Below are positions 33,553 through 41,466 of a stretch of 64,000 bases of DNA, in pieces. The stretch's first letter is position 1, and every line of letters begins with the position of its first letter. The notes beneath the pieces are model-generated. The model did not search any database, had not been told where the DNA came from, and saw nothing but the letters and a program-made list of their open reading frames with translations. This DNA comes from Bacillota bacterium (GTDB taxonomy: Bacteria; Bacillota; Clostridia; Lachnospirales; Lachnospiraceae): assembly GCA_023414355.1 (NCBI GenBank), contig JAEZOB010000040.1, positions 248,001 to 312,000 on the forward strand, written 5' to 3'. The translations under genes and the position numbers were made by a program.

Positions 33553-34389
33553 CTAATTCGCTGTCGGGTATTTTTTGAATTCATTTATTAAAAGCACTTT
33601 ACTTGTACAGATTTTTTGCTTCATATCAACTCTCCAAATTTTATTTGCCAATAAATGTTTCACACAAAATAAGGCATCGCCAGGGAGGAGCCCAAGGTTA
33701 GTATCTATAGTCTGTGTTATTTTCGCTAAACTTTTGGGCCGTTCTAACATCTCATTCCTCAATGCGTTTTCAACATACATGACCTTGCTAACGTCGAAAT
33801 TAGAACCACCTAGAGTAAAAGCGTTATGAATAAGCTCAACATTAAATGAATAATCCTTATTAATATCATGTTCAGTTACTATTTTCCAATCAACACCTCT
33901 ATTAACCCAATAGAGTCTTTCTATTTCAAATTTTTCAATGGTTCTCTCATCGCTTAAATCTTTAGCATATTTAACAGTTCTTGCTATTTGTTCAGTTCTA
34001 CCATTTGATATAATGGTAATTAAAAAATCAGTGGTTTGTACGTTAAGGGCTCCTGTCTTTGGAACGATAGGATATTTAACTCCTATGGATTCAGCAATTT
34101 TTACGGTTTCATCAATTGACTTATTTAAATCGAGCAAGGGATATTGTTCTCGTATATCAATGATGTCTGTAGAAAATTCTAAGGTATAGAAATAGCGTGT
34201 TTCTAAATCGGATAATAGTTGATGCACTCGATTTGCTTTCCAACCTCGTATTTCGGAACATCTTCCTTGAGAAGGAACATCCCGGATGGTAATCCAGGGT
34301 AAATAGCTACTACCTTCTCCAAATCCACGTCCTTCCTTAATTCGCTTTTCAATTGTTTTATCTGTGAATTCACCTCTGTGTTTAGCCAA
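33553..34389 (-). CDS. tnsA: Tn7-like endonuclease TnsA
   Basis: A 278-residue TnsA. The type II restriction-like catalytic triad is visible in EQYPLLDL (Glu), TTDFLITI (Asp) and TVKYAKDL (Lys), followed by the C-terminal TnsA_C helix region (FDVSKVMYVENALRNEMLE) that binds TnsC. The start TTG 34389 lies 8 nt after GGAG. It cuts the 5' strand ends of the donor while TnsB joins the 3' ends. The presence of TnsA means cut-and-paste transposition in the ancestral element. Confidence 0.93.
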   Translation of the reverse strand: MAKHRGEFTDKTIEKRIKEGRGFGEGSSYLPWITIRDVPSQGRCSEIRGWKANRVHQLLSDLETRYFYTLEFSTDIIDIREQYPLLDLNKSIDETVKIAESIGVKYPIVPKTGALNVQTTDFLITIISNGRTEQIARTVKYAKDLSDERTIEKFEIERLYWVNRGVDWKIVTEHDINKDYSFNVELIHNAFTLGGSNFDVSKVMYVENALRNEMLERPKSLAKITQTIDTNLGLLPGDALFCVKHLLANKIWRVDMKQKICTSKVLLINEFKKYPTAN

Positions 34390-34481
34390 TTTATTTACTC
34401 CTTTATAAAATAATTTTTATGTATTGCATAATGTTTTTTCTCCCACTACCAAAATGAGATATCGTATTCGTAACCAATAAA

Positions 34482-34510
34482 AAACTCCAAATTGACTTTG
34501 GAGTTTAGTT
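34482..34510. terminator. Bidirectional terminator near tnsA
   Basis: AAACTCCAAA (34482-34491) pairs with TTTGGAGTTT (34497-34506) around TTGAC. It lies outside tnsA in the gene-free stretch 34390-34977, where I also see only AT-rich DNA and the promoter copy at 34727. No confident Tn7 end with TnsB-binding repeats was found there. Confidence 0.6.
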
Positions 34511-34726
34511 TGAAACATATATGAAATTTGCAATTAGCTGAAAAAATATTAAGTTTTTTAGCATAATAGTACCTCTCGAATATTTTAGTTAGGTAAATTA
34601 TTCTCATTTTATACCGATTTATACATCTTGTAAAAAACATTGATAATATAGCATAAATCAATCTAAATGTAAACAATAAAGATTTTCCAGTTTTTATGAA
34701 CGATTATTAGTGATATTATTTTATTC

Positions 34727-34832
34727 ACTATTTGATATCTTCTAAAAAAATTTGAAAAAGGAATATATTGTTGAATTATGTAAGAATAGTTTTGTAATTA
34801 ATAGAAAACTGGTTTATAATGGTTAGCAATAG
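34727..34832 (+). repeat. Duplicated promoter/leader segment, copy 1 (upstream of DUF262 gene)
   Basis: 106 bp that are over 90% identical to 37867-37970. Both hold TTGTAA (34792-34797), 17 bp and TATAAT (34815-34820). Conserved upstream sequence of more than 60 bp before the -35 implies additional regulatory content, possibly an activator site. Confidence 0.9.
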
Positions 34833-34977
34833 GTTACATATGAAAGAAAGCAAATTAATTAAAATAGAAAATACCTTGAGACCAGAATAGATTCAGGTGT
34901 TACTCTATCCTTTTAAGAGATAGAGAAAATAAATAGGCAGAAATTATCTCGCAGCATATGATTGAGGGGGTACGAGG

Positions 34978-36669
34978 ATGAGTAGCTTAATAGATAATAG
35001 TATCACGATATATGAAGCTTTACAAAACATTAAAGACGGAAAATATCTAATGCCTGCATTTCAAAGACAATTTGTCTGGAGTATGGAACAAATTGAAAAA
35101 CTATGGGATTCCATTTTGTTGGATTATCCAATTGCAACATTTCTATTTTGGCATGTAGATGACTCTAATGTGACGTGGGATACCTATTTTTGTAGCTTTT
35201 TATCAGAGGTCACATTTGATAGCAGAAAACAGGCTGATTGTGTAAATTATAAATTGACAAGCATAAATATTAAGAACACCGATACGGCGGTATTGGATGG
35301 GCAGCAAAGGCTAACATCACTGGTTATATCATTGTTTGGGGAAGCATTCATACGTCCTAATTACGCAAGAAAAAATACAGGGGGTAAGACTGTAACTAAA
35401 CTCCTGATAGAACTAAACAAGAATAAGATATCTGTCGATGAGGAAGAGTATAACAGCAAGAAATTCGATATTAAGTTTAGTGAAAAGATTGGACGGTTGA
35501 GTCCAACCCAGTTTGAGGTAAAAAACATCCTTGATAATAGATTCCAGGATGAGACAAAAAGAGAAAAAGCTATTGAAGAAGCTATTATTAATGTTCCAGC
35601 TGACAGCAAAAATTACGCAAGAAATATTCTGCAAAAGTTGCATAATAAAATATTTGTCGAGAAGCTGGTTAGATATACAGAAATTATAGATATGAAACAA
35701 GATGATGCACTAGAGATGTTTGTACGATTCAATAGCGGCGGGAAAGCTCTGCGTAAATCTGAAATAACGATGTCAATTCTTGAAGCTTACTGGCCAAGTG
35801 CTAAAATTGAGTTCGGTAAAATTCTCGTTGATTCATATGCAGGATTTGGTACGGACTTTATCATCCGTTCTGCTTTGATGTTGTATGGTGATGTTGTAAA
35901 GTCTAATATTAATAAAAAGATTGCAGAGGATTTAAAAAATGATTGGAACGGGTTCAAGAAAGCACTAATAAATTTGACAAGTCTATTCAAGGAAATGAAA
36001 ATTGATGTAAATCGTTTTTCAAATAGTTGGAATGTATTGCTACCGGTTATTTACTATATTTACTATAATCCTGATTACAGGAAAAACATCAAGGGTGTTC
36101 GTTCTTATTTACTTAGGGCAATATTCTTTACATATTTTCAATCTGGTACTACAGGTAAGTTGCAGCAGATGAAGAGCAATATTAATAGCTTTGATTATGA
36201 AATTAGCAGTGAAATGCTCGACCAGATGAATGACCTAAGAGTTACAGATGGAAAAATTGAAGATGTACTTAATTCTGAAAAAGGTAGCAGGGTAGCCGGA
36301 GAGGTACTTTACTACTTAAATCTTGATTGGACAAATAAAAGCTTCAAATATGAACAGGACCATCTTCACCCAGATAACAGATTTAATGAAAATAAACCTA
36401 TATCTGTTACTATTGAAGATTGGAAAAGATGGCGTGGAATGCGTAATAGACTACCTAATCTGCATTTGCTCGAAGGAAGGAGTAATGGTAGCAAAAGCGA
36501 TATGCGACTCGTTGATTATTACAATGATATGAATGATGAGCAAAAAGATGAGTTTTGCCATCAGGCTATGATTCCTAAGGATGTTTCATTTGAAATAGAA
36601 GACTTTGAAAAATTTTATGAAGCAAGAAAAGCAATCTTCAGCGAGAGGATACGTGAGTTATTAGTGTGA
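34978..36669 (+). CDS. DUF262-domain protein with C-terminal HNH-like domain (GmrS-like)
   Basis: A 563-residue protein. The N-terminal DUF262 (ParB-like) domain shows PAFQRQFVWSMEQIEKLWDS and the nucleotide-binding DGQQRLTSLVISLFG; FVRFNSGGKALRKSEITMSI follows. The C-terminal domain (residues about 440-520) has YEQDHLHPDNRF and RNRLPNLHLLEGRSNGSKSD, the HNH arrangement of DUF1524 nucleases. Together this is the architecture of single-chain GmrSD-type, modification-dependent restriction enzymes that cleave phage DNA with glucosylated or hydroxymethylated bases. The start follows GGGGGTACGAGG. It is transcribed alone from the duplicated promoter and ends in a perfect terminator at 36709. Confidence 0.88.
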   Translation: MSSLIDNSITIYEALQNIKDGKYLMPAFQRQFVWSMEQIEKLWDSILLDYPIATFLFWHVDDSNVTWDTYFCSFLSEVTFDSRKQADCVNYKLTSINIKNTDTAVLDGQQRLTSLVISLFGEAFIRPNYARKNTGGKTVTKLLIELNKNKISVDEEEYNSKKFDIKFSEKIGRLSPTQFEVKNILDNRFQDETKREKAIEEAIINVPADSKNYARNILQKLHNKIFVEKLVRYTEIIDMKQDDALEMFVRFNSGGKALRKSEITMSILEAYWPSAKIEFGKILVDSYAGFGTDFIIRSALMLYGDVVKSNINKKIAEDLKNDWNGFKKALINLTSLFKEMKIDVNRFSNSWNVLLPVIYYIYYNPDYRKNIKGVRSYLLRAIFFTYFQSGTTGKLQQMKSNINSFDYEISSEMLDQMNDLRVTDGKIEDVLNSEKGSRVAGEVLYYLNLDWTNKSFKYEQDHLHPDNRFNENKPISVTIEDWKRWRGMRNRLPNLHLLEGRSNGSKSDMRLVDYYNDMNDEQKDEFCHQAMIPKDVSFEIEDFEKFYEARKAIFSERIRELLV

Positions 36670-36708
36670 TACACTTCTGTTACAATGGAGTTTAAGTACG
36701 ACTATAAC

Positions 36709-36745
36709 TTTCTAAAGGGGCACAATGTGCCCCTTTAGAAATCAT
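36709..36745 (+). terminator. Terminator of the DUF262 gene
   Basis: A perfect 15-bp stem TTTCTAAAGGGGCAC (36709-36723) / GTGCCCCTTTAGAAA (36727-36741), 3-nt loop; the symmetrical sequence works for both directions. Confidence 0.75.
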
Positions 36746-36762
36746 CAGTTTTTTACTAAGCA

Positions 36763-37105
36763 TTAAACAACTATGTCAAAGTCTATTGCCATTAATATCT
36801 TCTCTGCAACTTCACGATTTTTATCGCTCACGTCATCTGCTATTAACAGAGATATATTACATCGATACTCCCATATACAAGGCTCTATTACATCAAGTAA
36901 TGATGGGTCATATTTATTAATTGCCACTATTTCAGCTTTAGTAATTCCATATTCAGCTTTTATTTTATTTATATCTGAATAAGGTATTTTGCCGGTTAAA
37001 TCATATTTAATTAAATCTCCTAAAAACTTGATATCTTATCAATATTAATATAAAATTGCTTTTCATCCTTGTTTAAGATGTAATCTGTTTTGTGATTGCT
37101 TCCAT
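36763..37105 (-). pseudogene. Degenerate minus-strand gene with frameshift
   Basis: On the minus strand a protein-like frame reads GDLIKYDLTGKIPYSDINKI, KAEYGITKAEIVAINKYDPS and CNISLLIADDVSDKNREVAE up to TAA at 36763-36765; its upstream part NHKTDYILNKDEKQFYINID continues in another frame across the T run TTTTTAGG at about 37019, so one base was lost. No start codon is visible and the 5' end abuts the palindromic TTCCATATGGAA at 37102. Family unknown. Confidence 0.55.
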
Positions 37106-37309
37106 ATGGAAGCACTTGCGAAGCAAATAAAAGAAGCTCCGATGGAACAGGAGATATTTCTTTCCACTTCGGAGTTCGCAAAAAAACACTGTAAATCAGA
37201 AGAAATCCTGAAGAAACATCTTCGACATAAACGAATAGCCGGTGCGCAGATGATAAAGTCTGAAAATTCAAAGAGAGGAGTTTGGGCAATTCCTTATAAT
37301 GCTCTATGA
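37106..37309 (+). CDS. Small HTH/excisionase-like protein
   Basis: A 67-residue protein with FLSTSEFAKKHCKSEEILKK, HLRHKRIAGAQMIK and a final GVWAIPYNAL, which fits the helix-turn-helix/wing layout of excisionase or MerR-like small DNA-binding proteins (pattern ...eA....s...v...l..gri.GA......W.IP). No good ribosome-binding site precedes ATG, so it may be a remnant. It lies between a terminator pair, on the strand opposite the degenerate gene. Confidence 0.45.
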   Translation: MEALAKQIKEAPMEQEIFLSTSEFAKKHCKSEEILKKHLRHKRIAGAQMIKSENSKRGVWAIPYNAL

Positions 37310-37442
37310 CCTGATGATAAGAGAAGAAAAGTTGTTTCCGAGGCTAATAAATAAAAATCTTATAAAAAAATAAGAAAAATATGTAGGAAAGATTTGTTAC
37401 AACCCATACCTATTGCGCTACTTTTATAAAACCCATATATAA

Positions 37443-37483
37443 AAAAGAAGACCAATGTTCGCATCATTAGTCTTCTTTTAAAA
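37443..37483 (+). terminator. Terminator after the HTH-like gene
   Basis: AAAAGAAGAC (37443-37452) pairs with GTCTTCTTTT (37470-37479). The remainder of 37310-37624 holds no gene I can support. Confidence 0.65.
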
Positions 37484-37624
37484 TATTACCCTAACCGTCG
37501 GAAGTTTACGAGGAATATACTGATATATTATAACCAAATATTTGAGTATAATTCAACCTATAACAGAAGTTTTGTAAGTGCATTATATAATAATAGTAAT
37601 TTAAACTGACTTATGGGGGTATTA

Positions 37625-37828
37625 ATGGAGGCACGAATAGAGAATTCTTTTGAATTGCTATCTCAAAATTATGTATCCTCCCTCAAAGGGTATAATATTC
37701 CATCCAAAGAAATTGAGTTATATGACTTAACAATTAGGATAACAAATAAATTATCTGATATTTATCATTATATGCTTCTAATTGAGAAGTCTAATTTTAA
37801 GCTAATAAACGTATATAGAAAGAGTTGA
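37625..37828 (+). CDS. Small hypothetical protein (67 residues)
   Basis: Starts at ATG 37625 after GGGGGT; the sequence MEARIENSFELLSQNYVSSL and YDLTIRITNKLSDIYHYMLL is helical with no motif. It is bracketed by two terminators and ends in its own hairpin, so it is an independent small gene. No function can be given. Confidence 0.55.
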   Translation: MEARIENSFELLSQNYVSSLKGYNIPSKEIELYDLTIRITNKLSDIYHYMLLIEKSNFKLINVYRKS

Positions 37829-37852
37829 ACAAGTGTTTTGACTCTTTTTTAT
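37819..37852 (+). terminator. Terminator of the small gene before the defence operon
   Basis: AAAGAGT (37819-37825) pairs with ACTCTTT (37841-37847), plus AAC/GTT inside the stem; followed by TTTTATAAT. Confidence 0.65.
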
Positions 37853-37866
37853 AATAAAAATAATAT

Positions 37867-37970
37867 ACTATTTGATATCTTCTAAAAAAATTAAAAAGGA
37901 TAATATTGTTGAATTATGTAAGAATAGTTTTGTAATTAATAGAAAACTGGTTTATAATGGTAAGCAATAG
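37867..37970 (+). repeat. Duplicated promoter/leader segment, copy 2 (upstream of the eight-gene operon)
   Basis: 104 bp nearly identical to 34727-34832, with TTGTAA (37930-37935) and TATAAT (37953-37958) 17 bp apart. It lies 126 bp before the first gene of the operon. Confidence 0.9.
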
Positions 37971-38095
37971 AGAATATATGGAAAGATATAAACAGTATAT
38001 TGATTAACCTTATTTGATAAATATAAAGTGTTTTAAGGCAGGGTCTCTTTAATAAAATTCTTGGAATAGGGATTAAAAACAGGGGGCGGAGATAA

Positions 38096-39202
38096 ATGGC
38101 TAGGCTTAAGAATTATCATTTTTATTATGGTGCGATATTGGGTTCAATATTTCAATATAACGAAGATGCTTCCCCAGCATTGGTTTTAAATGATGAAGAA
38201 AATCGTCAGATATATAAAATACTAACCAATACATCAAAACAAGAATGTATTGCTTTCTTTAAGTATGCTAGACAGCCTAAAGCAATTACTAAGAATGAGG
38301 CGTATTCAAGTTGGTTATTTTCGTTTTCTCAGGATGATAAGGATAAACTGCGTAACTTATATAATACTTCGAAGTTACCGATTTTTATATATTTATTGTG
38401 TTGCCAGAAAAATTTAAAAGATAGTGAAATTGCTGTTTTAAAATATGAAGAGTTTATAAAAGTTGAAAATAATGTTTCGATTACCATAGGTGTTGAGAAA
38501 AATAAGAATTGTTTTATGCTTTTTACATCCGTTTCTCGTTCGAAACAGGATGCTATTTTAATACCAAGAAAAAGAATCGGAATGAAATTTGATGAACTTA
38601 TTGATGAGGTCATCAAAGAAGGAAAGCAACGTTACAAGCAACATAAACCGGTACTAGAAGATAAAGTGACATTCGAAGCATTACTAGAAAATGAAGTTGA
38701 AACCTACCAAAAAAGTGGCGAATGCCCATTATGCGGAGGCGAACTTATTACTATTACTATATCAAATAAAAATGAAAAGCTTGAAGCTAAGCAGTGTTCA
38801 GAGTGTAGTCATATTTACATGACTAAAAAAAATTATACAAGAGTATATGAATACAACGGACGAAGAAAATTGAGAAGTGACGTGTCTATTATGGAAGTAA
38901 GTACAGATGAACAAGTTTTACACAGCTATAACATAGACAGTTCAGGGACGGTTAGTAAGCTAAAAGATTTACATGCGGATATCATTTATATTATTGATAA
39001 AGAAATAAATATGTGTCCGATACATAATATCAAGATGGACGTAAAAGTGATGTCATTTGGGAAAAAGATGAAGGATACTATTTTTTTCTGCCGGCAATGT
39101 AATAAACATATTATATCTGAAAAGCACAGTCAGTATTTGAAATCGCAAGCAAAGAGCAGCTATGAACTTAAAGGTATTGAGTTTAAGAGTTTGCAACCAT
39201 AG
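38096..39202 (+). CDS. Zinc-ribbon protein of the defence operon
   Basis: A 368-residue protein of unknown family. The N-terminal 200 residues are helical (FSQDDKDKLRNLYNTSKLPI, KSKQDAILIPRKRIGMKF). Two zinc ribbons follow: CPLCGGELITI with CSECSHIYM near residues 213-243, and CPIHNIKM with CRQCNKHI near the end. GGGGGCGGAG lies upstream of ATG. It is the first gene of a run that has 24-56-bp or overlapping junctions to the next genes. A nucleic-acid or substrate-recognition role is inferred from the ribbons. Confidence 0.8.
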   Translation: MARLKNYHFYYGAILGSIFQYNEDASPALVLNDEENRQIYKILTNTSKQECIAFFKYARQPKAITKNEAYSSWLFSFSQDDKDKLRNLYNTSKLPIFIYLLCCQKNLKDSEIAVLKYEEFIKVENNVSITIGVEKNKNCFMLFTSVSRSKQDAILIPRKRIGMKFDELIDEVIKEGKQRYKQHKPVLEDKVTFEALLENEVETYQKSGECPLCGGELITITISNKNEKLEAKQCSECSHIYMTKKNYTRVYEYNGRRKLRSDVSIMEVSTDEQVLHSYNIDSSGTVSKLKDLHADIIYIIDKEINMCPIHNIKMDVKVMSFGKKMKDTIFFCRQCNKHIISEKHSQYLKSQAKSSYELKGIEFKSLQP

Positions 39203-39226
39203 TTTATATAATTGGAGGAGAGTAAT

Positions 39227-41410
39227 ATGGTTTTTGGGGAGCATTATAAAACCAAATGCGAGGAAACAAATTATAGTAAAGAACTTAAAAAGTGTATCGA
39301 AGAAGCCTGTGAGTACTGTATTTCAAATATTTGTTCTGAAAACTTGGGAAATCCGAATTATAAGGGAGAGCATCCTTTGATGCTTTTGGGAAAAATTCAA
39401 AGCGGAAAGACGCGAGCATTTACAGGATTAATGGCATTGGCCTTCGATAATGGATTTGATTACGTGTTTATTCTTACAAAAAATAGTAAGGCTCTGGTTG
39501 AACAGACCTATAAACGCATGCGTAAAGAATTTAGACCATTCATTGAGAAGGATGAAGTGGATGTTAGCGATATTATGAAATTGCAAGACGAACTAACCCC
39601 ATATGAATTAGAAAAAAAGCTTATTATTGTGGCCAAAAAGCAGAAAGACAATCTTGAGAGGATTGTAAATTTTATCAAAGATTCAATGATTAATGGGACA
39701 AAAAATTGCCTTATCATTGATGACGAAGCAGATACTACTGGTATTGGATTTGAGAAAGTTAAAGATACAACGGATGAATTTGACCTTAGAACGGTAGCAG
39801 CGGAAGTTAATAGAATTAGAGGAAGTTTAGATGGATGTGTATTTGTTCAAGTTACAGCTACACCGTATGCTCTGTATTTACAGCCTGAATTTGATGGTAC
39901 TGCAATAAAACCGATAAAGCCCAAAAAAACGGTATTGGTTCCATCGGGTGAAGCTTACATCGGTGGAGAGTATTATTTCCTTGAGTCTAATCAAGAAGAT
40001 AGCCCAGGTAGATTCATTTTTGAAGAAGTTTCTGATGAAGAACAGGAAATTGCATCGGCTAAAGCAACCGACCGCAGAAGATTTAAAGAAGAAGAAATAT
40101 TAATTAGAGAGGATAGATTGCCACGCTTTAAGCGCGGTATTGTTAACTTTATTATGGGTGGGTGCATCCTTTCAAAGAATGATATAAAAAGGAAATATGC
40201 ATATGTAATCCATACAGCTGTGTCGCAGCAAGCACATGATAGAATAGCTGAGATTACCAAAGTATTCATGGAGCAGATTAAAGAGAATCTACCTGAACAT
40301 GAGAAACAAATAAAAACTTTGCTTTTGGAAAGCTATCAAGATATTGAAAAATCAATAACTGCATATGGATTTACTATGCCTGAACTTGAACAGGTCGAAA
40401 GGGATTTTCATTTGGCATTACAACAAGGGGTAAAAATCAGTGTTATTAATGCCAATGATGATATAAATAAATATTTAAATGAAGATACCGGAGAGCTAAG
40501 ACTGCGTACCCCGTTTTCAATATTTGTAGGGGGACAAGTTCTTGATAGGGGGATTACAATTCCTAATATGGTTGGCTTTTATTACGGACGAAATCCGAAA
40601 ACTATGCAGCAAGATACTGTTATGCAGCACTCACGGATGTTTGGATATAGAGATAAAGAGTTGCTAGCAATTACTCGCTTTTATACAACACGAAAAATTT
40701 ATGAGAGTATGGTGAAAATAACAGAGATTGATGTTGCCCTCAGGGATGATTTTGAAAATGGACGATTCGAAGATGGGGTCTACTTTATTGAACGGAAAGG
40801 AGAAACTCCGACTACAGCTAAAATTGTACCGTGTTCACCGGGTAAGATAAGTGTCTCTAATGTGGTATATTTAAAACCATCATCAAGAATTCTTCCTGTA
40901 GGATTTTTTCCAAAGGCAAAAGCTATATCAGATAATGTTGTCAAGAAAGTTAATCGGATTATTGATGATATCATGCCACGAGAGCAAAGGGAAGCTGAAC
41001 TCATTGATTTGCATGTTGCTGATAAATTAATAGAAGAGGTTTTTAGCTGTCTGAATATGGATGAGGATACAAATAGATTTATAACTGCAGATAAAATGAT
41101 TTCTGTCTTGAGATATCTTTCTAAGCAAAATGATAAATGTTATTTAATAGTAAGAAGAAATAGGAATATGCCTAAATTCACAAGTGATGGGTCTAGGTAC
41201 ATAGATTCCCCAGATAATGGACGGGATGAAAGAAATCTTGCAAGAAAAGTTGCAATTGATGTCCCGTGTCTAGTTCTTTTACATCAGAATGGAGAAGGAG
41301 AGGGATGGAAGGGAAGAGAGTTCTGGTGGCCTATATTAACAGTTCCCCAGAATGCTCCTAAGACTATATATGCACTGACCGATATGGGCGGTAGAATAAG
41401 AAGAAAATAA
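39227..41410 (+). CDS. Z1-domain helicase-like ATPase
   Basis: A 727-residue protein. Walker A GKIQSGKT near residue 55, Walker B IIDDEAD near 165 and motif III TATP near 210 place it in the DEAD-like superfamily; the conserved C-terminal Z1 domain follows with FSIFVGGQVLDRGITIPNMV, GRNPKTMQQDTVMQHSRMFG and EITRFYTTRKIYESM. I start at ATG 39227 after GGAGGAG. Z1 domains are found in restriction-modification and DNA-processing islands, often next to HSP90-like ATPases (paraMORC systems). It probably couples ATP hydrolysis to DNA or protein remodelling in the system. Confidence 0.88.
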   Translation: MVFGEHYKTKCEETNYSKELKKCIEEACEYCISNICSENLGNPNYKGEHPLMLLGKIQSGKTRAFTGLMALAFDNGFDYVFILTKNSKALVEQTYKRMRKEFRPFIEKDEVDVSDIMKLQDELTPYELEKKLIIVAKKQKDNLERIVNFIKDSMINGTKNCLIIDDEADTTGIGFEKVKDTTDEFDLRTVAAEVNRIRGSLDGCVFVQVTATPYALYLQPEFDGTAIKPIKPKKTVLVPSGEAYIGGEYYFLESNQEDSPGRFIFEEVSDEEQEIASAKATDRRRFKEEEILIREDRLPRFKRGIVNFIMGGCILSKNDIKRKYAYVIHTAVSQQAHDRIAEITKVFMEQIKENLPEHEKQIKTLLLESYQDIEKSITAYGFTMPELEQVERDFHLALQQGVKISVINANDDINKYLNEDTGELRLRTPFSIFVGGQVLDRGITIPNMVGFYYGRNPKTMQQDTVMQHSRMFGYRDKELLAITRFYTTRKIYESMVKITEIDVALRDDFENGRFEDGVYFIERKGETPTTAKIVPCSPGKISVSNVVYLKPSSRILPVGFFPKAKAISDNVVKKVNRIIDDIMPREQREAELIDLHVADKLIEEVFSCLNMDEDTNRFITADKMISVLRYLSKQNDKCYLIVRRNRNMPKFTSDGSRYIDSPDNGRDERNLARKVAIDVPCLVLLHQNGEGEGWKGREFWWPILTVPQNAPKTIYALTDMGGRIRRK

Positions 41411-41466
41411 AAGGTTGATATTTTATAGCATATTATTAAAAACAAAAATACTGCGAGGAATAGTCA

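Noticed and set aside
37020..37289. 89-codon minus-strand frame near 37.1 kb as a gene
   Set aside because: Most of it is the shadow of the plus-strand HTH-like gene; only the end belongs to the degenerate minus-strand gene.
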